Below are positions 1 through 11,191 of a stretch of 64,000 nt of DNA, piece after piece (position 1 is the first letter of the stretch; every line of letters begins with the position of its first letter). This DNA comes from Rhizobium sp. Q54 (GTDB lineage Bacteria > Pseudomonadota > Alphaproteobacteria > Rhizobiales > Xanthobacteraceae), in NCBI GenBank assembly GCA_945907045.1, contig CAMDSH010000008.1, positions 38,582-102,581 on the forward strand, written 5' to 3'. The position numbers and the translations under genes were made by a program. Below the pieces are notes generated by a model. That model was not told the DNA's origin, did no database searches, and worked only from the letters and a program-made list of their open reading frames with translations.

Positions 1-255
1 CTCATCACCGGCATTCCGTTTTTCCTCAAGTCGATCCTGTTGAACGAACAGTCGGGCAATGCCGGCGGCCTGCCGCAATGGCCGGCCAAGTCGCTGGTCA
101 TGATCGGCTTTGCGATGCTGCTCGTTCAAGGTCTGTCGGAACTGGTCAAACGCATCGCGGTGATGCGCGACCTCATTCCGGATCCGTACGCGGCCCAAGC
201 GCACCCCCTCGAAGCCGAGGTGGAGCATATCGTCGAAGCAATCGAGAAGCGCTGA
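1..255 (+). CDS. TRAP transporter small permease DctQ, C-terminal part
   Basis: The reading frame is open from the first base, so the gene starts upstream of the window; 84 residues remain. A hydrophobic segment (about residues 33-47 of the fragment, around VMIGFAMLLVQGLSEL) and a short charged cytoplasmic tail ending HIVEAIEKR fit the last membrane helix of a DctQ-type small TRAP subunit. A DctM large permease gene follows 28 bp downstream on the same strand, which is the usual dctQ-dctM order and is the main reason for the call. The small subunit connects the periplasmic binding protein to the sodium-driven permease in the inner membrane. Confidence 0.8.
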   Translation, partial: LITGIPFFLKSILLNEQSGNAGGLPQWPAKSLVMIGFAMLLVQGLSELVKRIAVMRDLIPDPYAAQAHPLEAEVEHIVEAIEKR

Positions 256-283
256 GCACCCGCAGCGGTCCCCGGAGTTTTCA

Positions 284-1927
284 ATGGCAGCAATTCTTAT
301 TGAATACATGGCGCCAATCATGTTCGGCGCATTGGTGTTGTTCCTGTTGCTCGGTTATCCGGCGGCATTCTCGCTCGGCGCGGTCGGGCTTATTTTCGCG
401 CTAATCGGAATTGAACTCGGTCTTTTCGTGCCCGACTTCCTGCAGGCCTTGCCTGAGCGCGTTTATGGCGTGATGAACAACGATACGCTGCTGGCGATTC
501 CGTTCTTCACCTTCATGGGGCTGGTGCTCGAACGATCCGGCATGGCGGAAGACCTGCTCGACACGATTGGGCAATTGTTCGGCACCGTGCGCGGCGGACT
601 CGCCTACGCGGTGATTTTTGTCGGCGCGCTGCTGGCGGCGACCACCGGCGTCGTCGCGGCCTCCGTCATTTCGATGGGCCTGATCTCACTGCCCATCATG
701 CTGCGCTACGGTTACGACCGGCGCGTGGCGTCGGGCGTCATCGCCGCGTCCGGCACGCTGGCGCAGATCATCCCGCCTTCGCTGGTGTTGATCGTGATGG
801 CCGACCAGCTCGGCCGCTCAGTCGGCGACATGTACGAAGGCGCGTTCATTCCCGGCATCGTGCTCGCCGGACTCTATGCGGGTTATATTTTTCTGGTCAC
901 GATTTTTTATCCGAAGGCGACGCCCGGACTGCCGCTGGAAGCCGTCGGCTTTCGCGAAGCCGACAACAGCCGCGGCCTGACGTCGCTTGCCGTCCTGGCC
1001 GTCGCGAGCGGCTTGTTTGGCTGGATGGTCATGCGGACTTCAAAGACCCACGGCGCCGATTTCGTCGTTCTCAGCATGTTCTTCTCGATCCTGTTCGCAT
1101 TCGCCGTGGCGGTCGTAAACTGGCTTACCAGCCGCTTCATCGGCTTCCGCTTCCTGTCGCACATCGCGCAGCAGACCACCTTCGTGATGGTGCCGCCGCT
1201 GTTCCTGATCTTTCTGGTGCTCGGCACGATCTTCATCGGCGTCGCCACGCCGACCGAAGGCGGCGCGATGGGCGCCTGCGGCGCGCTGATCCTCGGCGCC
1301 ATCAAGCGGCGGCTGACCTGGGATCTGGTGCGCCAGGCCATCGAATCCACGGCCAAACTGTCGGCCTTCGTTGTCTTCATCCTGATCGGCGCACGCGTGT
1401 TCTCGCTAACTTTCTACGGCGTGAGCGGCCACATCTGGGTCGAACACCTGTTGACCTCGCTGCCGGGCGGGCAAACGGGCTTCCTGATCTTCGTGAACGC
1501 CTTCGTGTTCGTGCTGGCGTTCTTCCTCGACTTCTTCGAACTCGCCTTCATCATCATTCCGCTGCTCGGCCCGGCAGCCGAGAAGCTCGGCATCGACCTG
1601 ATCTGGTTCGGCGTCATCCTCGGCGTCAATATGCAGACCTCGTTCATGCATCCGCCATTCGGTTTCGCGCTGTTTTACTTGCGCTCGGTCGCGCCGAAAG
1701 AATCCTATATCGACCGCATCACCGGAAAGCGGATGGATCCGGTCACGACCGGACAAATCTATTGGGGCGCGGTGCCGTTCGTGGTGATCCAGGTGATCAT
1801 GGTCATGCTGGTCATCATGTTTCCGGCGATGGTCATGCATTACAAAGGCGCCGCATCGACAGTCGATCCCGACACGATCAGGATCGAAATGCCGCAGGTC
1901 GATATCCCGCAAATCGAATTCAAATAG
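284..1927 (+). CDS. TRAP transporter large permease, DctM type
   Basis: 547-residue integral membrane protein with about 12-14 hydrophobic helices, longer than the classic DctM of about 430 residues. Recognisable DctM stretches are LLAIPFFTFMGLVLERSGMA (about 68-87), the conserved loop ASGTLAQIIPPSLVLIV and the second-repeat loop GVATPTEGGAMGA. It forms the cation-coupled channel of a tripartite carboxylate uptake system. The ATG at 284 has GGAG eight bases upstream. The long form with a polar C-terminal tail is typical of DctM partners of TakP-like binding proteins, and two such proteins are encoded convergently just downstream. The substrate (2-oxo or related organic acids) is inferred from those neighbours. 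Confidence 0.9.
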   Translation: MAAILIEYMAPIMFGALVLFLLLGYPAAFSLGAVGLIFALIGIELGLFVPDFLQALPERVYGVMNNDTLLAIPFFTFMGLVLERSGMAEDLLDTIGQLFGTVRGGLAYAVIFVGALLAATTGVVAASVISMGLISLPIMLRYGYDRRVASGVIAASGTLAQIIPPSLVLIVMADQLGRSVGDMYEGAFIPGIVLAGLYAGYIFLVTIFYPKATPGLPLEAVGFREADNSRGLTSLAVLAVASGLFGWMVMRTSKTHGADFVVLSMFFSILFAFAVAVVNWLTSRFIGFRFLSHIAQQTTFVMVPPLFLIFLVLGTIFIGVATPTEGGAMGACGALILGAIKRRLTWDLVRQAIESTAKLSAFVVFILIGARVFSLTFYGVSGHIWVEHLLTSLPGGQTGFLIFVNAFVFVLAFFLDFFELAFIIIPLLGPAAEKLGIDLIWFGVILGVNMQTSFMHPPFGFALFYLRSVAPKESYIDRITGKRMDPVTTGQIYWGAVPFVVIQVIMVMLVIMFPAMVMHYKGAASTVDPDTIRIEMPQVDIPQIEFK

Positions 1928-1931
1928 CGGC

Positions 1932-1966
1932 AAAAAAGGGCCCCGGAGCTTTCGCGCCGGGGCCTT
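1932..1966 (-). terminator. Rho-independent terminator between convergent genes
   Basis: An 8-bp GC stem (1939-1946 pairing with 1957-1964) is followed on the minus strand by six T residues (A run at 1932-1937). It lies between the dctM stop and the stop of the convergent binding-protein gene, so it best serves the minus-strand gene; on the plus strand the tail is less T-rich but may still act for dctM. Confidence 0.75.
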
Positions 1967-1987
1967 CTGCGTCTCGTGTGGGATCGA

Positions 1988-3073
1988 TCAGCCGCGCATC
2001 GCGCGGATCATGAACTGATCGTAGGTGTTTTCAGCAACCTGCCACCACTGATAGGCGTTCTTCGTAAAGGCCATCATCGAGTCATTGACCTTCTTGAAGC
2101 TCGCGTTGTCCTTGGCGACTTCGGCGTGCAGTTCCATCGTCGCCTTGTACGACGCATCCATGATCGCGGGCGAGAACACATGCAGCTTGGCGCCGGCGGC
2201 GAGAAGCCGGCGGAGAGCCTGCGGGTTGAGATGATCATACTTGGCCATGCACCAGGTATTGGCATAGGCGCCAGCCTGTTCGAGAATCGCCTGATAATGT
2301 TTCGGCAAGGCGTTCCACTTGTCGAGGTTGACGAAGGCCAGCAGCATCGAGCCGCCTTCCCACCAGCCGGGTGCGTAGTAATGCGGCGCGACCTTGTAGA
2401 AGCCGAGCTTCTCGTCATCGTAAGGACCGACCCATTCGGCGGCGTCGATGGTGCCCTTTTCGAGCGCCGGATAGATGTCGCCGGCTGCGATCTGCTGCGG
2501 AACGCCTCCAAGCTTCTGGAGAATGCGGCCCGCCCAGCCGCCGATGCGCATCTTGACGCCGTTGAGATCGGCGACCGTGTTGATCTCCTTGCGGAACCAG
2601 CCGCCCATCTGACAGCCGGTATTGCCGGCCAGGATGGCCCTCGAGTTGTACTTCTTGAAGAACTCGTTGAGCACCTCCGCGCCGCCGCCTTGCGTCCACC
2701 AGGCCTGGTTCAGGCGCGCATTCGGTCCGAAAGGCACCGACGTGCCGAAGCCGAATGTCGGGTCCTTGCCGAAATAGTAGTACGAAGCCGTGTGGCCGCA
2801 TTCGACGGTGCCGTTTTGCACCGCGTCCACGACCTGAAGGCCGGGGACGATTTCGCCCGCGGCAAAGACCTGGATCTGGAACTTGTTGTCGGTTGCCTCG
2901 GCAACCTGCTTGGCCATCACTTCGGCCGCGCCGTACAGCGTGTCGAGCGACTTCGGCCAGCTGCAGGTCATTCGCCATTTAACTTCGGGGCTGCTTTGCG
3001 CGATGGCCGGAGCGGCAACCGCCGAGGCGGCAAGCCCGGCGCTAGCCACTTTTAAAAATTGACGGCGCTTCAT
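1988..3073 (-). CDS. TRAP transporter substrate-binding protein (DctP/TakP-like), copy 1
   Basis: 361 residues from the ATG at 3073, which has a strong GGGAGG ribosome site about seven bases upstream; a longer open frame upstream of it is not coding. The N-terminus MKRRQFLKVASAGLAASA ending APAIAQ is a twin-arginine signal peptide. The mature part carries family signatures [42 protein letters not shown] and [19 protein letters not shown]; the last is characteristic of the TakP-like group that binds 2-oxo acids with a cation. It should deliver substrate in the periplasm to the DctQM permease encoded convergently. It is closely similar to the next gene, so the two look like a tandem duplication. 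Confidence 0.92.
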   Translation of the reverse strand: MKRRQFLKVASAGLAASAVAAPAIAQSSPEVKWRMTCSWPKSLDTLYGAAEVMAKQVAEATDNKFQIQVFAAGEIVPGLQVVDAVQNGTVECGHTASYYYFGKDPTFGFGTSVPFGPNARLNQAWWTQGGGAEVLNEFFKKYNSRAILAGNTGCQMGGWFRKEINTVADLNGVKMRIGGWAGRILQKLGGVPQQIAAGDIYPALEKGTIDAAEWVGPYDDEKLGFYKVAPHYYAPGWWEGGSMLLAFVNLDKWNALPKHYQAILEQAGAYANTWCMAKYDHLNPQALRRLLAAGAKLHVFSPAIMDASYKATMELHAEVAKDNASFKKVNDSMMAFTKNAYQWWQVAENTYDQFMIRAMRG

Positions 3074-3291
3074 TCTGTATCCTCCCTCGTAGTTTTTAAG
3101 TTGGACACTCGCCGCTCCCCTCCTAGGGGTGCGTGTGCCGCGGGCATCCCTGCGACGGAATGCACCGGCTGAGGAGCAGTTTGCACCTCTTTGTCCGGCC
3201 TGAAAAGCAGGGATTACGGTGGTGCCGCCGCCCATTGCGGCCATCGCCGGAGCCGCCAGGAGCCGGCCCCGGCAGGTATTCTGCAGCAGAA

Positions 3292-4416
<1,125 letters not shown>

Positions 4417-4588
4417 CTAGGGCAAGCATCTTGTTTTTAAGATAATTATTGGTGTGCCCGCCTCTCCCGCTTGCGGCCAGAATGAAACGCGCCCCGCAGG
4501 GGTGCAAGGGATTAAATGATTAAATTCATGTCACGTTCGGCCACGGGGACGGCCCACCAGCGGCATCGCACGGGATATTGGGACAGCG

Positions 4589-5746
<1,158 letters not shown>

Positions 5747-5903
5747 ATCGCTTGTCCCTGCCTGTCGCGGCCGCCACCATAGGCCGCGCGCGGACGCGGT
5801 CAATGTGGCGTGCGATCAGAGTGGTTGACGCGGGCGCGCCGCCGTCGCAATGAGCTAGAGATAAGCACCGGCTTTAGCCGGCAACACCCGCGGGGAGGAT
5901 AAA

Positions 5904-6773
5904 ATGGCGAAGGTCGCGTTTCTTGGGTTAGGCGTCATGGGCTACCCCATGGCCGGGCATCTCAAGAACAAGGGTGGTCACGAGATCACGGTTTACAACC
6001 GCTCGGGCGCGAAGGCCGACAAGTGGGTGGCCCAGCACGGCGGCAAAAGCGCCAAGACGCCGAAGGAAGCAGCCGCTGGCAACGATTTCGTCATGGCTTG
6101 CGTTGGCAACGACAACGACCTGCGCGAGGTGATGCTGGGCGCCAACGGCGCGTTCGAAGGCATGAAAAAAGGCGCGGTGCTGGTCGACCACACAACGGCT
6201 TCAGCCGAGATCGCGCGCGAGCTTTACGCCGCCGCCAAAAAGAGCGGCTTCGAGTTCGTCGATGCGCCGGTGTCCGGCGGCCAGGCCGGCGCCGAGAATG
6301 GCGCGCTCACCGTGATGTGCGGCGGCGACGCCGAACCGTTCGCCCGCGCCGAGAAGGTGATCGCTGCTTACGCGAAAGCCTGCAACCTGATGGGCGCGCC
6401 CGGCTCCGGCCAGCTCGCCAAGATGGTCAACCAGATTTGCATCGCGGGACTGGTGCAGGGCCTCGCCGAAGGTTTGCACTTCGCGCTCAAAGCAGGACTC
6501 GATGTCGAGAAGCTGATCGCCACAATCTCCAAGGGCGCGGCGCAATCGTGGCAAATGGAAAACCGCTACAAGACGATGGCGGCGGGAAAATTCGATTTCG
6601 GCTTCGCGGTCGACTGGATGCGCAAGGACTTGTCGATTTGTCTTGGCGAAGCGCGCAAGAATGGCGCGCATCTTCCCGTCACCGCGCTGGTCGATCAGTT
6701 TTATTCGGAAGTGCAGAAGATGGGCGGCAAGCGCTGGGATACGTCCAGCCTTATCGCGCGGCTGGAAAAATAA
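5904..6773 (+). CDS. NAD(P)-dependent beta-hydroxyacid dehydrogenase (HIBADH family)
   Basis: 289 residues, ATG at 5904 with GGGGAGGA upstream. The N-terminal Rossmann motif GLGVMGYPMAGHL, the substrate motif DAPVSGGQAGAENGALTVM and the catalytic-lysine region GSGQLAKMVNQ place it in the 3-hydroxyisobutyrate / tartronate semialdehyde / GLYR dehydrogenase family. Such enzymes oxidise or reduce short beta-hydroxyacids in the cytoplasm. The exact substrate cannot be read from the sequence: the neighbours (Mrp upstream, caspase-like protein convergent) give no pathway context. Length is the family norm of about 290-300. Confidence 0.9.
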   Translation: MAKVAFLGLGVMGYPMAGHLKNKGGHEITVYNRSGAKADKWVAQHGGKSAKTPKEAAAGNDFVMACVGNDNDLREVMLGANGAFEGMKKGAVLVDHTTASAEIARELYAAAKKSGFEFVDAPVSGGQAGAENGALTVMCGGDAEPFARAEKVIAAYAKACNLMGAPGSGQLAKMVNQICIAGLVQGLAEGLHFALKAGLDVEKLIATISKGAAQSWQMENRYKTMAAGKFDFGFAVDWMRKDLSICLGEARKNGAHLPVTALVDQFYSEVQKMGGKRWDTSSLIARLEK

Positions 6774-6777
6774 CCGC

Positions 6778-8460
6778 TCAGTTCGCGCAATACTTCCGGC
6801 CTTCGATAATCACGACGCGGCATTTTCTGGCCGGCACAGGTTTCCCCTGCGCCGGTCTTTCCGCGCGTTGAGGCGGCCGTTGCACGTTTTCCCATGGCGG
6901 CGGAGGCAACGCCGGCAAGGGCGGCAGCGGCGGGGCGAGTGTATCCCGTTGCTCCGGCGGCGGGCCGCGCATCGCGCGCCGGGGCGGAGGACGCTTGCGT
7001 TCGGAACGCGGCGGCGGTGAATCGCCCACGTCCGAACCGGGCGGCATCCGCAGGCTTTGCGGATTGTCCTGCACCGGAGCAACGGCAGGCACGGCAGCGG
7101 GCGGAGCGGCGGGCGGAGCATCGACGGCCGGCGCGGCAACAGGCTCAGCCGCGGGCGCCGATGCGCGCAGCGGCGGAATCGCCACCGGCATAGGCAGCGC
7201 GCGCCCCGCTTTGCGCGCCGTGTTCGGCGGCGGCAGCGCAGCAAAAAACGGCGGCGGCGGGCCGATCAGCAGCGATGGCGGCTGCGGCCCACCTTCGACG
7301 ACGTCGTAATAATCGTCCGGTTCGGCGGCGAGCGGCGGCGGCACGTCGTAAAATTCCATCATAGAAAAATCCGACGGCGGATCGTTCGCTGCCGAAATCC
7401 GCTTCAGCCGCCGCCCGGCATCTGCAACGTAAACGCCGAGTGGATAGCGCTTCAAATACGTCCAGTAGGAATCCGCCGAGTTGAACTGCACCGCGCGCAT
7501 CCACGCCAAAGCTTCACGCCGCGCGCGGACTGTCGCCCAGACGCGCCGCGTAAAGGCATGCCGCGGAAATGCCGTGACGAAACTCACATAGCCATCAAGC
7601 GTATCGAGTTCGACGGCAAGCGCGTAAGCTTCATCCGGATTCATGTCGCGCATCGGCCGCGCGGCGCGCAAGGAACGTACCGCAGGCGTCGCGGGATCAC
7701 CTGTTATTTGCGGGTTGAGAACGATCGGGTCAGGCAATGTCGATGTCTGCCACGGCGTCTGCCGCGCACCGGTGAGCATATGCGTGCGGGCGCGCACACG
7801 CGTGAACAGAGAATCGAGATCGAGCCCGGGCGTGCGCAGCATTTCGGCGAGCGCCACCGCGTACGCGCCGTAAGACTCGGCGCGATCCTCCGCCAGCATT
7901 CCCGGCGCCGCGGCGAACGCGACCAGCATGCCGGGCAGCGCGCTCACCGCCGCCAGCGGCTTACTCTTGAGCGCGAAAGGAAGCCGCCGCGCGGCATCGA
8001 CTACGATGACCTTCGCGCGCGCAGGTGTCGCGGCAAACGGGCGCATCCAGTCTGACAGCCGCTGGGTGTCTTTCAGGATGTCGCTTTCGCGCTCGAGCTT
8101 GGCTTCGGCCGACACCAGAAAATCGTCGCCGTCATATTGCAGCCCGTAGCCGGAAAAATAAATCAAAGCGGTCGCGCCCGGTCCAGCCGTCTGCACCTTG
8201 GCTAGAAATTCGCGAAACAGCCGCAGCATGTCGAGCTGCGAGAGATCAGCGCCCTCGACAATCTCAAAGCCGATGCTGCGCAACGCCTCCGCCACCAGCC
8301 CGGCATCGTTAAGCGCAGTGCGCAGCGGCGCCTTGCTGTAATTGGCGTTGCCGATCACCAGCGCGATGCGCGGCGGGCCGGACTGCGCGCTGCCGGTGCG
8401 CGTGAAAACGCCAACGGACAAAACCGCGGCGAGCAAAATATAGATCAGCCGCTTCCACAT
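6778..8460 (-). CDS. Caspase-fold (peptidase C14) protein, catalytically dead
   Basis: 560 residues if started at ATG 8460; an ATG at 8484 adds eight residues and the choice is unsure. A signal peptide or anchor (MWKRLIYILLAAVLSVGVFT, then RTGSAQ) is followed by a caspase p20-like domain: RIALVIGNANY (31-41), LNDAGLVAEAL, IYFSGYGLQYDGDDFLV (100-116), KVIVVDAARRLPF (150-162). Active bacterial members carry SGHG and DACR at the last two motifs; here they are SGYG (Tyr105 for His) and DAAR (Ala157 for Cys), so proteolysis is not expected. The region after about 330 is helical, and the last 150 residues are Pro-rich and low complexity, ending KCRVVIIEGRKYCAN. Probably an envelope scaffold or regulator (inference). 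Confidence 0.85.
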   Translation of the reverse strand: MWKRLIYILLAAVLSVGVFTRTGSAQSGPPRIALVIGNANYSKAPLRTALNDAGLVAEALRSIGFEIVEGADLSQLDMLRLFREFLAKVQTAGPGATALIYFSGYGLQYDGDDFLVSAEAKLERESDILKDTQRLSDWMRPFAATPARAKVIVVDAARRLPFALKSKPLAAVSALPGMLVAFAAAPGMLAEDRAESYGAYAVALAEMLRTPGLDLDSLFTRVRARTHMLTGARQTPWQTSTLPDPIVLNPQITGDPATPAVRSLRAARPMRDMNPDEAYALAVELDTLDGYVSFVTAFPRHAFTRRVWATVRARREALAWMRAVQFNSADSYWTYLKRYPLGVYVADAGRRLKRISAANDPPSDFSMMEFYDVPPPLAAEPDDYYDVVEGGPQPPSLLIGPPPPFFAALPPPNTARKAGRALPMPVAIPPLRASAPAAEPVAAPAVDAPPAAPPAAVPAVAPVQDNPQSLRMPPGSDVGDSPPPRSERKRPPPRRAMRGPPPEQRDTLAPPLPPLPALPPPPWENVQRPPQRAERPAQGKPVPARKCRVVIIEGRKYCAN

Positions 8461-8509
8461 GGACTTTGACCGGGGCCTCCACATGGATTTGATCCCGCGC
8501 GCGGCTGGC

Positions 8510-9121
8510 TTACGCCGCGGCACTCGGCCGCGCCGATACCTCGGCATACCAGCGCCGCACGTTGGCAAGATTATCCGGCACGGCCATCTTCGCCGGCTTC
8601 ATGAAATCCACCGAGACGAGCCCGGTGATGTCAGCAACGGTGAAATGATCGCCCGCGACGAACTTGCGGCCCTTCAACTCGCCGTCGAGAAAGGTGAGAA
8701 ACTCCAGCACGCGCGGCTTGTTGGCCTCGGCCCAGGCCGGCACCTGCGGCACTTCCATCTCCTTCATGGCGGGATGCGAATTGCGAAAGACGTGGGAGAC
8801 AAGGCTGAGCAGATTCATTTCCATGCGCCGCTGCCACATTTCCACCAGCGCTGTGTCCTTTGCGCCACGGCCGAACAGCGGCGGCTCGGGGTTGAGCATC
8901 TCAAAATAGCGGCAGATCGCGATCGACTCGGTCAAAATCGTGCCGTCGTCGAGCACAAGCGCGGGCACGCGCTGCATCGGATTGATGGCGGTGTATTCCG
9001 GCGATTTCTGCTTCAGGCCGCCAAGATCGACCGGCTCGATAGGCACGGAGATGCCCTTCTCGGCCAAAAACACCCGCACCCGCCGTGGATTGGGCGCCTT
9101 GCCGCCGTCGTAAAGTTTCAT
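8510..9121 (-). CDS. Glutathione S-transferase family protein
   Basis: 203 residues. The N-terminal thioredoxin-like domain (MKLYDGGKAPNPRRVRVFLAEKG) contains the cis-Pro strand RVPALVLDDG and the glutathione gamma-glutamyl contact LTESIAICRYFE; the C-terminal helical domain carries GRKFVAGDHFTVADI, the conserved N-capping box. Such enzymes conjugate or reduce electrophiles with glutathione in the cytoplasm. The stop lies 49 bp upstream of the caspase-like gene start on the same strand, so the two may be cotranscribed. The first-strand residue that activates GSH (Ser/Tyr/Cys) is not obvious, so the reaction is not assigned. Confidence 0.92.
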   Translation of the reverse strand: MKLYDGGKAPNPRRVRVFLAEKGISVPIEPVDLGGLKQKSPEYTAINPMQRVPALVLDDGTILTESIAICRYFEMLNPEPPLFGRGAKDTALVEMWQRRMEMNLLSLVSHVFRNSHPAMKEMEVPQVPAWAEANKPRVLEFLTFLDGELKGRKFVAGDHFTVADITGLVSVDFMKPAKMAVPDNLANVRRWYAEVSARPSAAA

Positions 9122-9303
9122 GCGCGCTGCTCCAGCTTAGCCAGCCTCTTGCAGAGTCTTCTGCCGCCGATCATAGCCGCTTCCCGGGAAGCAAGAAGTC
9201 GTTAACCACTGGTTTTAGTGCTGCCTTAAGCTTGGTCTTAAGGATTTTGAGCGAGGTTCGAGCCAAGTTTCGAGCCGAGTTACGTGCGTAAAAGCCCCCT
9301 TAC

Positions 9304-10890
9304 ATGACCCTTCCAAACGAACAGCCCGACCTCGCTTTACCGCCGGAAAGTTCGCCGGTGAACCGTCGGCTGGCGAACCAGAGCGTGCGCGAAGCGCGCG
9401 ACCGCCTTACCTCGACCACCGGCACGCGCCCGGCTTTCGATTACGAGTTGCTGCGGCAATACGCGCAGAACCGGCTCTCCGCTTCGCTTGTCATTCTGCT
9501 GCTCGTCGCCACCATCGGCTTTCTTTCCAGCTTGTGGACGGGCGCGGTGGCCGCCGGGTCGTGGACCGCCGCGGTGCTGGTGATCCACGCCGTCATCATC
9601 ACCAAATGCCGCCAGTTCCTCACCAACACGCCGCCCAGCAACACGATCCGCGCCTGGCGGCTGCGCTTCATCATGCTCGATCTGTTCTACGGGCTGGCGT
9701 GGATGTTCATTCTCATCCACCCCGTCGGCGTAGACGAAAGCTCCAACACCTTCATGCTGTTCGTCATGCTGCTGGTGGTGGCGGTGTCGAGCATGCTGGC
9801 GTCGAGCCTCCCCATCGCCGTCTATGCCGCGACATTCCCGGTCACCGCCGCGGTGGCGCTCGATTTCGCGCTGCAAGGAACGCTGCGCAATTACATCCTC
9901 GCCATCATGGCAATCACCGCGCAAGGTTATTTCGCGCTACTCGCCTACCGGCTCTATTCCACCACGCTGGCAACGCTGGAAGCGCGCGCGGAGAAGGATG
10001 CGCTGATCGGCGAACTCGAACAGGCGAAGGCCATTTCGGACGAGGCGCGCCGCCGCGCGGAAGCCGCCAACATCGCCAAGTCGCGCTTCCTTGCACAAAT
10101 GAGCCACGAGCTTCGCACGCCGCTCAACGCCATCCTCGGATTTTCCGAAGTAATGAAGACCGAAATTTTCGGCGAGCATAGCGTGCCTGCCTACAAGGAG
10201 TATTCCGGCGACATTCACAGCTCCGGCGTGCATCTGCTCGGGCTAATTAACGAAATTCTCGATCTCTCCCGCATCGAGGCGGGGCGCTATGAACTGAATG
10301 AAGAGTCGATCTCGATGGTCGCCGTGGTGGAAGATTGCCACCATCTGCTGAAATTGCGCGCGACCAATCGCGGCATCACCATCCACGATGTGTTCGAGAC
10401 CGAACTGCCGCGGCTTTGGGCGGACGAGCGCGCGGTGCGGCAGATTTGCCTCAACCTCTTGTCCAACGCCATCAAGTTCACGCCGCAAGGCGGCGAGATC
10501 TGGCTCAAAGTCGGCTGGACCGCGTCCGGCGGCCAATACATGAGCGTTAAGGACACCGGCACCGGCATTCCGGAAGAAGAAATTCCGGTTGTGCTCGCCT
10601 CTTTCGGGCAAGGGTCGAACTCGATCAAGTCGGCCGAACAGGGCGCCGGCCTTGGCCTCCCCATCGCCAAGAACCTCGTCGATCTGCACGGCGGCACGTT
10701 CACGCTCAAATCCAAGCTGCGCATCGGCACCGAAGTGATCGTGACCTTCCCGCCCGAGCGGGTGGTCGCCGCCATGGCCCCGCTGGAGGATCGTGCCCCG
10801 CCGACCGCGCCGCAAACCGACGGGCCTGTGCTGACGGCGGAAGAAAAGAAAAAGCTGCGCAAACGGCCTTTATTCCTGGTCGGGACGTAA
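9304..10890 (+). CDS. Membrane histidine kinase, PleC/DivJ/PdhS-like transmitter
   Basis: 528 residues. About five or six transmembrane segments occupy roughly 62-225 (ASLVILLLVATIGFLS, WTAAVLVIHAVIITK, LFYGLAWMFILIHPV, FMLFVMLLVVAVSSML). A short coiled coil follows, then HisKA with His268 in FLAQMSHELRTPLNAILG and an ATPase domain with N box NLLSNAIKFTPQGG, G1 DTGTGIPEEE and G2 GAGLGLPIAKNLVDLHGG. No receiver or PAS domain is present. The dimerisation sequence ending DLSRIEAGRYEL is of the type that talks to DivK-like receivers in alphaproteobacteria; the actual partner is unknown as no response regulator is adjacent. No clear ribosome site precedes the ATG. Confidence 0.9.
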   Translation: MTLPNEQPDLALPPESSPVNRRLANQSVREARDRLTSTTGTRPAFDYELLRQYAQNRLSASLVILLLVATIGFLSSLWTGAVAAGSWTAAVLVIHAVIITKCRQFLTNTPPSNTIRAWRLRFIMLDLFYGLAWMFILIHPVGVDESSNTFMLFVMLLVVAVSSMLASSLPIAVYAATFPVTAAVALDFALQGTLRNYILAIMAITAQGYFALLAYRLYSTTLATLEARAEKDALIGELEQAKAISDEARRRAEAANIAKSRFLAQMSHELRTPLNAILGFSEVMKTEIFGEHSVPAYKEYSGDIHSSGVHLLGLINEILDLSRIEAGRYELNEESISMVAVVEDCHHLLKLRATNRGITIHDVFETELPRLWADERAVRQICLNLLSNAIKFTPQGGEIWLKVGWTASGGQYMSVKDTGTGIPEEEIPVVLASFGQGSNSIKSAEQGAGLGLPIAKNLVDLHGGTFTLKSKLRIGTEVIVTFPPERVVAAMAPLEDRAPPTAPQTDGPVLTAEEKKKLRKRPLFLVGT

Positions 10891-10992
10891 CCGCCGGATA
10901 AACCCGCGCGCAATTGCGCGATTGCATTGCGCTCCCCGGCCCTTATGTTCGCGCCAGAATCTGGACGCGCCTTGAATCGCCCGAGAGACCGC

Positions 10993-11187
10993 ATGCCCGC
11001 CGTTGAAAGCCCCTGCGTCAAAGTCTGCACGCTCGATGCCCGCTCCGGGCTGTGCCTCGGCTGCGGCCGCCGGGTTGCCGAAATCGAGCGCTGGGCGCGC
11101 ATGAGCGCGGACGAGCGCGCTAGCGTGATGGCGGAACTGCCGGGGCGGCTGGCCGCCGCGGGCAACCTTGCCGCCGTGACAGGATGA
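10993..11187 (+). CDS. DUF1289 family small cysteine protein
   Basis: 64 residues from ATG 10993 (MPAVESPCVKVCTLD); the open frame extends upstream but homologues begin here. Four cysteines in SPCVKVCTLD and GLCLGCGRR, followed by IERWARMSADERASVMAELPGRL, are the complete DUF1289 signature. The cysteine quartet suggests a bound metal or Fe-S cluster; the function is not established. It ends 4 bp before the GTG of the protease gene, so the two are probably translationally coupled. Confidence 0.88.
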   Translation: MPAVESPCVKVCTLDARSGLCLGCGRRVAEIERWARMSADERASVMAELPGRLAAAGNLAAVTG

Positions 11188-11191
11188 CGCC

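Noticed and set aside
1976..3055. 359-codon open frame on the plus strand
   Set aside because: Antisense to the first TRAP binding protein gene, which has a good ribosome site and Tat leader.
3074..3291. Possible small RNA or regulator between the two binding-protein genes
   Set aside because: Only weak hairpins (for example around 3115-3131) and no open frame with support; probably promoter and leader of copy 1.
7000..7260. Low-complexity GC-rich tract resembling a repeat array
   Set aside because: It encodes the Pro/Ala-rich tail of the caspase-like protein; codons are in frame and not tandem at DNA level.
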